64,000 nt of DNA, taken from NCBI GenBank assembly GCA_028641055.1, contig CM054057.1, forward strand, positions 726,302,484-726,366,483, written 5' to 3'. The stretch comes from Alopecurus myosuroides. Its lineage: Eukaryota; Streptophyta; Magnoliopsida; Poales; Poaceae. Positions 23,661 to 34,889 of this stretch are shown piece after piece. Made by a program: the position numbers and the translations under genes. The notes below the pieces were generated by a model. That model worked only from the letters and a program-made list of their open reading frames with translations, was not told the origin of the DNA and made no database searches. Positions within the stretch are counted from its first letter, which is position 1. The number at the start of each line of letters is the position of its first letter.

Positions 23661-25549
23661 ATGGACGGCAGAGAAGGTGAAGAACAGGTGTTCGCGATAA
23701 TAAGATAAAGTACACTCCTCAGTGGACCCAATGACGGTGGAGGTCAAGGCGACGGCTCGCAGTACCTTAACGATTCAGGTCAGGGAATGGAGGAAGAAGA
23801 GAAATTGCAAGACCGGATGTGGAAGCGGATAAAAGCAGCGATGAACAATCCTTTGTGAAGTCCATGGAACCTACTGCATCGACGTCGTCTACCAAGAAGT
23901 CAAAAAGAGACCCGGCTCAAGAGATGATCTTTAAAGAGCATCTGGTAATCGAGCAAGTCTATCGATTCGGCGAACCTGCTTGGCCCATTAGTACTGCAAC
24001 TAAGTTTACAAGTCAATGTGGAGTTATTATTAGGGACCTCATCCCTATAATTATTGAAGAATGGAATGAGCCAGCAAAGGACAAAGATGATCTCGACTGT
24101 CCTGCATTTTCTTTTGTCTTAGACCGATCCAAACAAGCTCTTTTCGACAAGCTCATGAACCATTTCAGTCTACCAGAATGTGATACCAAGGAGGCTGAAA
24201 AGGAAATGTGCGCCACAGTCATGCACTGGGCTCTTAAGAAGATGGCCGAGGGTTTGAATGCTTACAAGAAAAGATTATGGAAAGAATATCAAAAGAAAAA
24301 TGCAGTCCCAAAATTCGAGAGGCCGCTAGAGAAGCAGAATCGACACTGGCCAGCATTTTTGGCATACAAGCAATCAGAAAAGGGTAAGAGAAGGTCAGCA
24401 AAGAATGCAGCAAATGCGGCGAAGATCGTATATAACCGTAAAATGGGTTTAGGTAGCTACAGAGTTGCAGTACCTAACTTTGACAAACTTGAGGGAGATC
24501 TGCGAGAGAAGGGGATCATTCCAAGTACACATGATTTTCTGCGGAGGTCAAGAAATTGGTTGATTGGGCATGGGGTAACGTTTGACGCGAAAGGGAACCT
24601 TATTATTACTGAAAAAATAAAGGCCCCCTTTGCGGCACTTGAGAGAGTGTTCAAAAAGGTTTAAGCGGGAGAGTTCAACCCGGATCGAGAGAATGACAAG
24701 CTATTGAAGGCCCTCGGGAATCCAGAACATGGCGGTTGGACATGAGCCAAGGGACGATATCCGTGGTGCTTTGGGTTTAAGAAGGAAGATTTTCTATATC
24801 CATATAGAAGCCAAGAGAGAGGAAAGAGACGGGAGGAGGCGGAGGTCGAAGAACGGGTTGGTTTCTTGGAAGCCGCAGTTATACTGCAGCAACAGCAGAT
24901 TAATGAGCTTACTTCACGGCGCTCCCAGGAACAAGACCCTACATTCGACGAAGCATACCCATCTCAATGTCGGAGCAGCGTGGCTTCAACGGAGGTCCTG
25001 GCTGGCGCTGCAGTTATGATTGTTGATGTCGCTGCACAGACGAAGGTCGTAGATGCAATCAAGGAGAAGACAAATATACGTGTCGATCTCGAACGTATCC
25101 ATCAAGGTGGCGGATGGCTATGCTATACCTTGTGTAGAGGGAGCGACCTGCCATGGCCGTCCGTTTACACCTGGCTATGCTCGTGTTGGTGTGGATGATG
25201 TTCAGGCGTCTTGGAGGATACTGCGGCTTGACATCCCCGGAGGTGATGGGGTAGAAACACTGGGAGAAGCCGTCAATTCCATCATACAATGGAAAAAGAA
25301 AGGCATAGTGTTTCCTATGAGCAGTCCGCCACCACCACCGCCACCTACTTATCCAAGACGCGGTCCACCGCTAGCACAACCACCTACAACGAGTTCGGCT
25401 CGATCACCGCCAACACACGTCAATGCCACGGACGTCAGCACCTCGAGTTTGGCTCGATCTCCGATGCCTGAGTCGACTCCGTCGCCCACTAAGTCCTCTA
25501 AGAGGAAGGCTGCTGCCTCTAAGTCTTCCCCAAATAAGAAACATGCCCC
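23661..25549 (+). pseudogene. CACTA-2 accessory gene, 5' half: Transposase_24-like plus DUF8039
   Basis: Transposon-encoded protein of the type paired with TNP2 in grass CACTA elements. A start is possible at 23661 (MDGREGEEQ), with a frameshift before the long frame at 23819-24664. That frame shows a basic, helical Transposase_24-like region (FLAYKQSEKGKRRSAKNAA, MGLGSYRVAVPNFDKLEGDL). A TGA at 24744-24746, probably CGA to TGA, and a shift follow. Then comes a Glu/Gln-rich stretch and a clear DUF8039 domain at about 25080-25320 (GYARVGVDDVQASW, TLGEAVNSIIQWKKKGI). A Pro/Ser/Thr-rich linker ends at KKHA, where the family X LTR is inserted. The gene resumes at 42899. Confidence 0.75.
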
Positions 25550-26593
25550 TGTAACATCCCTGATTTTTGGAAAATGCAAAAAATCACAAAAATTTGAAAC
25601 TTTTATTTTCATGACAATACAAGTCACCAAAAACAAATAAAACTCAAACAAAAATGAAAGATGTGGTCCTATACCAAGTTTATTGGATTTAGAAATCCAA
25701 TTATGCCTTTGTTCCTTAAACCCTAAAACTTTATTCAAAAATAAGTTTCTTTATATAAAGGGAATATGTTTTTTTTATCAACAAACCTTTACCCAAAATA
25801 TTTACAACTCCAATATTAAATTGAAGATATTCTATGGCAATAAAAATCAAAGAATCATAACCCTTAAAGAAGTTCTAAGCCTCAAAAGTATTTGATGAGA
25901 ATGAAATTGTTAATAATAACTTTTAGTTGTTATTCCAAGTTTTAAACATGAAGGTGTGAAAATAAAATGCATTGTTTTGAAAATAACATAAAAGAGGGTT
26001 TTGAAAACAATATTATGACTTGTGGTTTTATTCTAAATTTTATTAATCAACAATATAAATTAATTGATATGAACTAATTAAATACCATTAAGTTACTATT
26101 AGTGAATCCTTCACATACTAAAATTATATAATGTGAAAATGGTTTAAAAATGGCTTCCCAAGGATAATATTTGACATGTTTAATGTCTCTAAAAATTTAT
26201 TTAATCAAAAACCCCATTTCACTATTTTCTATCTTAAAATGGTATTAAGTACTATTAGTGAAATCATTTTTATTTCAAAATATAAAATAGCAAAACAAGT
26301 GTAAATGATTTTCAAAAATGATATTTGACTTATATAATGTCTCTTTATTTTTATAAAACCCATTCTCAAAATTAAATTTGATTTTCTATTAAAAATGCCA
26401 TTAAGTCACTTTTAATGAATTATTCAAATTTCATAATTCAAAAATGTAATATGTTGAAAAGTTTATAAAAATGGTATTGTTAGAAAGTATTTCAAATATT
26501 ATGAATTTAGAAATTTGTTTCATGTTAATTGGATTTATAAAACAGAAGATATAATCAAAACAATTAAACAGGAATAAAAGAAAAAAAAATTGA

Positions 26594-26612
26594 TGACGTC
26601 ATGATGACGTCA
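26594..26612. promoter_or_regulatory. Doublet of palindromic TGACGTCA boxes
   Basis: TGACGTCA occurs at 26594-26601 and 26605-26612, 11 bases apart, about one helical turn. TGACG/ACGT cores are the known targets of plant bZIP (TGA-class) factors, which often act at paired sites. The doublet lies just upstream of the GC-rich, gene-leader-like part of the LTR (26640-27200), a plausible promoter region. Activity is inference. Confidence 0.6.
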
Positions 26613-26639
26613 TCGTCTTCAATCTCTGAAAACTGAAAA

Positions 26640-28060
26640 TGGGCAGTTTTAGCCGATTGATTCCCTCGCGTAATTCCGGCAATTAAGCCCCTTAACATCG
26701 CTTCTCCCCGGATCCCCTTAAAGATCTCCCCCTGCCCCTCGTTTCCCCTCTCCTCATCCCTTCAATCTTGCCTCCAAGCCGTCGTAATTGTTCATCGGAG
26801 CTCCGCCCGTCCGTCGCCGTCTTTCGCCTTTCCCGGCCAGGTGAGCAACCATCAGTGCTCAAGGCCACCCTCTATCGGTTCTTCATGAACGTGCGCATCT
26901 CCTAAATACAAGGCTCGATTTTTTTCCTCGCAGAGAACGACCACGCCATCGACGGCTGTGCCTCGCCGGCGCCCGAGCCTTCCATCCGCTCCTCTCCGTC
27001 GGAAGCAACCGCATCAGACGCGACCAGGGCCACCATCATCCTCGCCGTGTCAAGCTGAGTACCGTGGAGCCTTCCCCGTGCCCGGAAAGCCTCTAGAACG
27101 TCGCCTTCGTGAAGAACCCGACCGCATCGCCGCCGTCGCGCCATATTCCGGCGGGATCCCACCGGTGAGCTCCACTTCCTCTCTCTGTCGTCGGATTGGT
27201 TCAACGGCCTAGATTAGATCCCCCACGAAGGGGTATGCCACCCTCAGATCTGGATCCGACGGCCCAGATCTGTTGACTTATCCACGTCACCCTAGCCTAG
27301 TCAGCACCCAGTCAGCACACCCATCCAATCACAGAGCCCCACGTGGCCAACCTTATCCACAGAGTTTCTGTTTATTTTTCCGAATAGAATTTAATTGGCA
27401 GATTTGCAGAATAGTCCCTGTAACTTGCAACCATCATAACTTTTTAACCACTTAGCCAAATTTAGCAATCTTGGACTTTTTGAAAAGCCCTTGACATCTA
27501 GAAACTTTTGGCACTGGCCAAATTCAAATTTGACAAACTTAAAATTGTTCAATTTCAAATATGCTTGTTTGATGAAATTTGGCATAATTCAAATTCTACA
27601 AATCCAAAAATTGTAACTAAAATATATTTGGAAACCTTAGGGTGTGTACTCTCATAACCTCTGTCCCAAAATAATTATTGATCAAATTAAAATTGATTTT
27701 AGAATTAAATTGTCTGTTTGAGTATTTTGACATAGAATTATTTCTATAAATAATTAGAAAATGTTTTCTTAGGCAAAGTTGATCCTTTTGGTAACCTTTA
27801 ACCAGAGACATCAGTACTTAAACCTTTTGGACAACCTTGAACCATTTCCTTGTAAATTGGACCAAAACTTCATCTTAGTGAACCACTAGTTGATCATACC
27901 TTAGTTTTGTTTTTATTCTTTCCACCATTGTGGTTGTGGCCATTTTGAATCCAAGATCAAGTCCCTAGTATGTAAACCATATAAGAGACCAAGTAGTGAA
28001 CCTCAAACACTAGTACTATAATGTTCTATCTACTCCTCCATCCCCCATTCTTGCTTCAAG
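26640..28060 (+). other. Family X LTR: leader-like GC-rich part and A/T-rich remainder
   Basis: 26640-27210 is pyrimidine- and GC-rich with donor-like GTGAG words (26840, 27164), looking like a transcribed leader. Frames on both strands (26902-27212) are not recognised. 27215-28060 is A/T-rich with no gene. Confidence 0.5.
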
Positions 28061-28440
28061 CACTACTAGGAAAATGGCTATAGGAGTGATGATACCCGTG
28101 ACGCACATCACATTTGGCGCGTCACGCCAATTACCCGCGGCGCACCACGTTTCTGCGCGTCGCGCCTAAAGGCATAGCCGCGGCGCACCAAATGGAAGGT
28201 ACGTCGCGCCTATGTGTGGGGCCGGGGTGGCGAGCCTCCGAGGCATACCCGCGACGCACCAACCCAGCGGTGCGTCACGGCTATGTTGGGTAGCCGCGGC
28301 GCACATTCCAGTGGTGCGTCACGGCTATCTTTTCCACGGGTGGCATCTATAGCCGTGACGCACCACTGGAACGTGCGCCGCGGGTACCCAACATAGCCGT
28401 GACGTGCCGAATATGATGTGCGTCACGGGTATACCTGGAA
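28061..28440 (+). repeat. CACTA-1 5' terminal and subterminal repeats
   Basis: The terminal repeat is followed by many copies of a motif close to TAGCCGTGACGCACCA (variants CCGCGGCGCAC, CCCGCGACGCACC) in both orientations, often as inverted pairs about 10-20 bases apart (e.g. 28275-28300 and 28345-28385). In En/Spm such subterminal motifs bind the element's own regulatory protein, and the same role is inferred here. Confidence 0.9.
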
Positions 28441-29077
28441 CGAATTTAAGTGGTTGGGACCACCCCCCACCTCCCATCCCCCCATATCTCCACCCCATTT
28501 TAGATCTGGTCGCCCCCCACCTCCTCACCACCTCATTTCCCCAATTTTCCCACCATTTAAAACTTATTTAACCTATTTTATTTGATATATATGTGTGGGG
28601 AATCTAGTAAACATTTGTCTCCACCCCCATCTCTCACTTTATTACCACTTTCCCTTCCATCTTTTCACTTTCTGTAGCCACATACAAACGTACTCTCTCG
28701 GTCTCGTGTCGGCAAGATCTATAGTTGGTGAGTTGTTGGAGGGACGATATGTATATGTGTTGTATGTATGTGTGTCGGCGCCGTGCGTCGTCACAAAAGA
28801 TTCATATATATGGTTGCATATATACATATATGCGAAATTGTGTTGCGTATTTTTGATGAAATTTGTGGATGTCTTAAAAATGAGTTGACATGTGTTGCCA
28901 AAATGTTGATTCATTTCCATTCGGCAACCACGCACTCCGAGAATGTCCTATTTTTAGCATAGGTCATGCCGAATTTTTCCGTCGACGACCATGTGTGCAT
29001 GCATCATATATCCATATATTACGTAATTTGATTCTAATTAATTTTTCATTTGATCTTTTTTTACTATGTAGGCAACC
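28441..29077 (+). promoter_or_regulatory. Leader/promoter region of TNP2 with conserved module A
   Basis: Upstream sequence of the transposase gene. The part 28878-28980 matches 34694-34797 upstream of the second gene (shared: aaatgagttg, aaatgttgatt, attagca-like, aggtcatgccgaatttttcc). It ends in an acceptor-like ttttttactatgtag at 29057-29071 just before the TNP2 ATG, suggesting a spliced 5' leader. Confidence 0.6.
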
Positions 29078-32000
29078 ATGCATATAAGCACAGGCACCGT
29101 GGCTAGATTTATGAAACATGCGACGGACGAAATGTTTCGAAATAGCATGACGGAGATAAGATGTCCTTGTCGAAGATGCAAACTGAAACACTTGATCAGA
29201 TATGATTCTGGTGACTTGGAGTCGCACCTTATCCGTCGTGGTTTTATGGATGGCTACACTCTTTACCCGACAAGTGATGAAGATGAAGAGTCGCCCGGAC
29301 ATGATGAAGGACATAATGATCAAGATGAAGGACATGATCATAATCAAGACGAAGGACGTGATGAAGATGTCGGACATGATCATAATCAAGACGAAGGACA
29401 TCATGATGAAGATGTCGTGACATCGTCGTCGGACTGGGTGCGGGACCCTCATGTCCAAGCTCTGCTTCTCAAGGAGACTAGCAACACCAGAGCTGCTGCT
29501 AGAGAGAAATCGAAGTTGTCGCAACTGGAGATAGACGCCGTTACTCCATTGTATGAAGGATGCGTGAGCGAGGATACCCGTCTGAACGTAACGTTAAGGA
29601 CCCTCGAGATGAAGACAAAACACCGATGGACCGATGCGAGCTACGATGAGAACATGGCATTCTGGCACGACCGTCTTCCCACGGGGAACAAGTGTCCAAC
29701 GAGCATCGAGGAGGCGAAAAAGTCGTGTGCCCTCTGGATTTACCTCACGTGAAATACCATGCTTGCATTAATGACTGCATCATCTATCGGGGCGCGGACG
29801 CGGAGAGAACCATATGCCCGGTGTGCGACGCAACTCGATACAAGACAGGGAAGAAGGCCTCTCCTCGAAAAGTGGTGTGGTACTTTCCGATAACTTCCCG
29901 TCTGGAGCGGTATTTCGCAGACCCCACACAGGCGAAGCTCATGCGATGGCACGCGGAAAGGAAGAAGCCAGAAGAGCATGATGGAACCGATCCGGAGAAT
30001 GATGACACGATGCTGACACACCCCTCAGATGCTAGCCAGTGGAAGGCGCTAGACATCGAATACCCCGAATTCGGCGACGATCCAAGGAACATCAGGTTGT
30101 GCATGAGTACGGATGGATTAAATCCTTTTGGCAACCAGAGCAGCACCATAGCACCTGGCCCGTGTTTGTATGTATATACTACCCCCCTGGTTGTGCTTGA
30201 AGAGGAAGTACTACAGATGAGTATGCTTATTCAAGGGCCGAAACAACCAGGTAACGACATCAATCTGTATGTCCAGTTGTTGGAAGAGGAGCTAGCCACG
30301 TTATGGGACGAGCCAGCCAATACGTGGGACGCCTATGGAGAAACGTTTTTCCCATTGAGAGCCGCGCTCATCACGATGGTGCATGACTACCTCGGTTACG
30401 GATATGTCGCGGGGCAGGTGGCGCACGGATTCTGTGCATGCGTTAGGTGCATGGATGACACTACGTATCTCCAGCTAGAGAGAAACCCCGGGTCATCGAA
30501 AACCGTGTTCTTGGGGCATCGAAGGTGGCTTCGCAAGGATGACCCGTGGAGAAAACGCAAAGATCTGTTCAACAATGAAGTTGAGATGCGAAGAGCCCCA
30601 CGTCAAAGAAGCGGCGAGGAAATCGACGAGCTGTTGAAGAACTGGAAAGAGTGCCCTGCGCCGGGAAAGAAGCGAAAGGCGCCGGCGCCGTTGGAGGGTG
30701 TATGGAAAACAAGGTCTATTCTCTGGGACCTGAGGTACTGGAAGATTCTCCGCACCCCACTGCCTTGACCTCATGCATATCACGAAAAACGTGTGCGAGA
30801 GTCTGCTTGGCACCCTGCTCAACATGCCGGAGAGGACCAAAGATGGGCCGAAAGCAAGGAACGACTTGAGATTTTTGAATATCAGGGGCGAGCTCCACGG
30901 AGGAAAACCGGATGATGATGACGATGACGATGACGATGTGTTAGATGGGACGGAAGGTCGCCGCAAGGGCAAAAAGGCCAAGAAGACGGAATATTACTGT
31001 CCCCTTCGTGCTTCACGCTATGCGAGAAGGAGATCGACCAATTCTTCAAGTGCCTCCTTGGAGTCAAATTTCCTTACGGTTATCGGGGAAGATAAGCAGA
31101 TACCTAGACGTACCAAAGCAGAAGTTCAGCGGAATGAAGTCTCACGACTGTCACGTGATGATGACGCAGATACTTCCAGTTGCAATTCGAGGGATAATGG
31201 ACGCGCACGTCCGCGAAACGCTGTTTGGACTCTGCAACTTTTTTGACGTCATCTCTCGAAAGTCGATTGGCGTGAAAAAACTCGCAAGGCTACAGGAAGA
31301 GATCGTGGTGATACTATGCGATCTTGAGATATACTTCCCGCCAGCATTCTTCGACATTATGGTGCATCTCCTTGTTGTCGTGGATGATATCATCCAGCTC
31401 GGGCCGCCGTTTTTACACTCCATGATGGCGTTCGAAAGGATGAATGGTTCCATCAAAGGATACGTCCGCAACAGGGCCCGTCCAGACACAAGCATTGCCA
31501 AGGGCTTTCTGACAGAGGAGTGCATCTCTTTCTGCACGAATTTTCTAGACAAAGATGAGAACCCTGGTCTGCCCGTAAACAGGCACTTTGGCAGGCTCGG
31601 TGGATGGGGACACCGCGAGGGCCAGCGCGAAATGAATGTCGACTTTCAGGGCCGACGCAACGACTTTGACAGAGCAAACCTAGTCGCGCTACAACATCTA
31701 ACAGTGGACGATCCTTGGTTGGAAAAGCACAAATTGCTAATCGCGAAGTATTACAGTGACCGGGGTCAACATAGGACCGAAGCAGAAATAATCAAAGAGC
31801 ACAACATCCATTTCACACTGTGGTTCAGGGAGAAGATTATGACCGATCAACCGGAGACGCCTTATTCTGAAGAAGAAAAACTCATACTCACATTGTCACA
31901 AGGCCCCGCACATAACCTCATGACATATCAGGCATACGATATCAATGGTTACACATTCTACACGGCAAATAAGGACCGGAACTGCGAATACCAGAACTCG

Positions 32001-32516
32001 GGGGTAACGATGGAATCATTAACAGGTGACGTCAAGGAAAGATACTATGGTAGGATCGACGAGATATGGGAACTCGACTACTGCGGAGAGAAGGTGCCAA
32101 TGTTCCATGTCACATGGGCAAAGAGCGTCAGGAAAGAAGGACAATATTTCACCACCATGGTGATACCTGAAGCCAAATCCGGCACGAATGTCACCGCAAA
32201 AAATGAGCCATGGGTCTTGGCTAACAAAGTGGACCAATGCTTCTTCATTACTGACCCGACAAGGCCTAGCCGTGTTGTCGTGCGGAGAGGCAAAAGAAAC
32301 ATCATCGGAATGGATGGAGTAGCCAACGAGCAAGACTTTGACCAGTACGGCGACCCGAAAATGGAAGATGACAATGACGATGGAACGAAATACACAACAA
32401 GAAGAAGCAGGACAACACTACCTACGGGTCGCCCATTCCACCGAAGAAGTCACGGTGTTCCGGGACTGAATTACTCAACCGCGACAAAGAAGGGAAAGAA
32501 AATTGTAAAACGCTAG
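29078..32516 (+). pseudogene. TNP2: TNP2-type CACTA transposase (frames interrupted)
   Basis: Transposase that cuts and moves the element. The start at 29078 follows an acceptor site. In order: a transposase-associated N-domain (CPCRRCKLKHL), a His/Asp/Glu-rich insert (29280-29410), then the TNP2 core: YHACINDCIIYRG, CPVCDATRYK, WYFPITSRLERYF, STDGLNPFG with its conserved Asp, IQGPKQPGND and HDYLGYGYVAGQVAHG. MHITKNVCESLLGTLL follows. DUF4218 comes next (GKISRYLDVPKQKFSGMKSH, MAFERMNGSIKGYV) and then DUF4216 (VPMFHVTWAKSV), ending at TAG 32514-32516. Frame changes occur near 29730, in a cluster of three one-base losses at about 30146, 30181 and 30212 that together restore frame, near 30755 and near 31060-31090. 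All domains are otherwise well preserved, so either recent decay or sequence error is possible. Confidence 0.85.
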
Positions 32517-32789
32517 CTCGAAGAACAAATATGTCGTGTGTTTGCATGCATTCGAGGAAGTGATGGCGATGTAATATATACACTTAATGTTTAAATTGAT
32601 CTTTCGGATTTTGGATTGATTTATTGAATTTATTTTGAGCTTATATTGATTTATTTCCTAAGGAAATAATCATTTTTTGAAAAAATGGGGGTGGGACTCG
32701 AACTTGGGGCAATGGAGCAGTGGCAAAGGTGTAAGCCACTGGACTAAGCAGCTGGTTCTGCTATAGACCAGCGCGCATACTTTTTGAAT
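32517..32789 (+). other. TNP2 3' region with tRNA-like segment
   Basis: The 3' flank of TNP2 is A/T-rich. The minus strand at 32693-32746 carries pol III-type boxes: B-like AAGTTCGAGTCCC (complement of 32693-32705) and A-like TAGTCCAGTGGCTTA (complement of 32732-32746), with tRNA-like spacing. It is too degenerate for a tRNA gene; a tRNA-derived SINE piece is likely. Confidence 0.5.
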
Positions 32790-32965
32790 AGAAAACAGAA
32801 ATAGGCGCGACGCACCTCTCATCCGTGTGTCACGGCTAAGTAATGCGCGACGCGCCTCCTCTACGCTCGTCACGGGTACACTCTGCGCGACGCGCATTTA
32901 GTTGGCGCGTCACGCGTAAGCGATGCTTGGCGCATCTTATTGATGTGCGTCACGGCTATCCTTCC
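32790..32965 (+). repeat. Internal cluster of CACTA-1 subterminal-type repeats
   Basis: Words such as ggcgcgacgcacctc, gtgtgtcacggctaa, gcgcgtcacgcg and gtgcgtcacggctatc are the same motif family as at the two ends (28085-28440, 40330-40670), in both orientations. They lie in the middle of the element between the two large genes. No terminal CACTA motif is present here. Confidence 0.85.
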
Positions 32966-33233
32966 GCCTATTGACTGACCCGTGCCCCTCTCTTCTCTTC
33001 CTCTTCCCCATCCACATCTCGCGATCGATCTCGATCTGAACCACCGCGCGTCTTGCCTCCTTGCTTCCGACCAACACCACCCCAAGCACACCCTAGCCTC
33101 TGCCCTCCCTCTCGCCGCCACCCACCACCACCCAAGCCCTAGACATAGCCTCTGCTCTCCCTCTAGTCGCCGCCCACCACCACCGTGACCTCGCCTCTGC
33201 ATCGACGTAGGAGGAGGAGGAGCAGGCGCAGGA

Positions 33234-33390
33234 CCAGGTCCAGGAGCCGTACTGCGCCGTCGACCTCTGTAGCATCGACTGCGACGTCGTCGTCGACGTC
33301 CCGTCTCCATCGACCAGGTCCAGGAGCTTTACTCCATCGACCTCTGTAGCATCGACTGCGCCGTTGTCGTCGACGTCCCGTCTCCATCGA
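33234..33390 (+). repeat. Tandem repeat, 80/77-base units in leader of second gene
   Basis: Two copies begin with ccaggtccaggag at 33234 and 33314 and share cgacctctgtagcatcgact and gtcgtcgacgtcccgtctcc. GC-rich, directly downstream of the internal subterminal cluster, within the presumed leader of the 34890 gene. Frames through it are not recognised. Confidence 0.85.
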
Positions 33391-34889
33391 CCTCGAAGCC
33401 CGACGAACAAAGGTGCGCCGCCCCCTAGTCCTCTCCCTCCCCTTCTCCTTGATCCCGCCCCTAGATGGCTTGTAGGAACTCCGATTCCTTCATTGTTCTT
33501 GCTGTGTTCTTTAAAGAGTCACTTAGGGGTGCAAATCCTAGAACCTAGTGCCCAGCAATCATGTGCTAGATGTGCTTGTTAACTTACTATCCATTTCCTC
33601 TTGTTGGTGGATTTCTTCAAGGCAGATAAAGCATTTCCACTTAGGCCAGAACATTAATAAACTTTGATGCCTTCCTCCGGGCATCACTCAATGATAAGGT
33701 AGAAGATCTTACCCAGTAGGCCAGTACATTAATAAACTTTGGTGGATCAAGTCAAACTCAGAAATCAAGTTGATGAGAGAGTCAGCATCTATTGTTATTT
33801 TTATGATACGTTTTTAGGGGATATTCAGTCTTACACACTATCAGTTCAGTATTGGATGGAGAAATTTCTCTAATTACAAATATAGATAGGGAGTGTGTAA
33901 GACAAACTCCTGTAGTTAGTTTTGCATGCTGCTATAGTTAGTCGTGCTTGCTCTTGTGATTAGGAGGCTCTACCATTTCTCTTGAAATATGCCTGTGAAA
34001 TTCATTTCTGGCATCTCTATTTTTTCAGCAGTTGTGGTATCTTGACTTAACAATCATGTGCTAGATGTGCTTGTTAACTTACTATCCATTTCCTCTTGTT
34101 GGTGTTCATCTGATAAGAACAATTGCTTCCATCTTGATTAAGCCTCTGGCCAGTGATGCAAAGCCTGAGGCCCAAGTTTAAATAAGAACAAATGCTAGAT
34201 TTGATCATTTTAATTCCCAGTGATGAACTTTAGCATAGCACTTCTATTCCTATCTGAGGAAAATACCCCCAGCCTGCTCTTTGTGCATAATCTAGAAATT
34301 TCTAGCTAGATGGTGTGTAGTTAACAACCTGGGGCTTGTTGGTGATGGTGGTTTTGTGCTTGTGGTCTACTTGCTCCTCAGCCCTGCTCCTCCACTAGTT
34401 CAAAAATGATGTTGCTTGTTGAAAAATGCTGTTGCTTTTGTTTGCTGCTTGTTCCTGAGAATTTGCTACTGATGTTACTTATTATCCAATCTGTTTGTTT
34501 GGCAGGTACTGGTGTTGGTACTGGTAATATAGTTTTGATGGATAAAAAATGATCTTCTAGGACTGGTGCTGGTGTTGTAGGACTGGTGCTGGTACTGGTG
34601 TTGGATAAAATTCTGCAGATAATAAAAATTGTGCTGGTGTTGGCCTAAAGAATCTGTCCGGCCATCGAGCCGTTAAAACTTTGCAGGGAATTCAAATGAG
34701 TTGCCCATTTTCGCCGAAATGTTGATTAATTTCCGTTTCGGCGAGAATCGGGCACTCTAGTGTTAGAAAATTAGCAAAGGTCATGCCGAATTTTTCCCGT
34801 GAATTTAGGACTTGGCCGTTTTCCCGTGATCGAGTAGTATGTCGATTTTTTGTTCCTTTAGATTAACCAATAATTTCCCCCTTCAGAAC
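33391..34889 (+). other. Long leader/intron of second CACTA-1 gene, with duplications and module B
   Basis: No gene seen. A 54-base perfect duplication lies at 33556-33609 and 34051-34104 (starts caatcatgtgctagatgtgc). A second shorter pair (aggccag-acattaataaac) lies near 33642 and 33719. A ggtgctggtgttg-rich microsatellite is at 34506-34640. Module B at 34694-34797 matches the TNP2 leader module. An acceptor-like cccccttcag ends at 34886, just before the ATG at 34890. Confidence 0.65.

Noticed and set aside
29202..29420. Met/Ile/Lys-rich frame overlapping the transposase
   Set aside because: It is the shifted reading of the repeat encoding the His/Asp/Glu-rich insert of TNP2.
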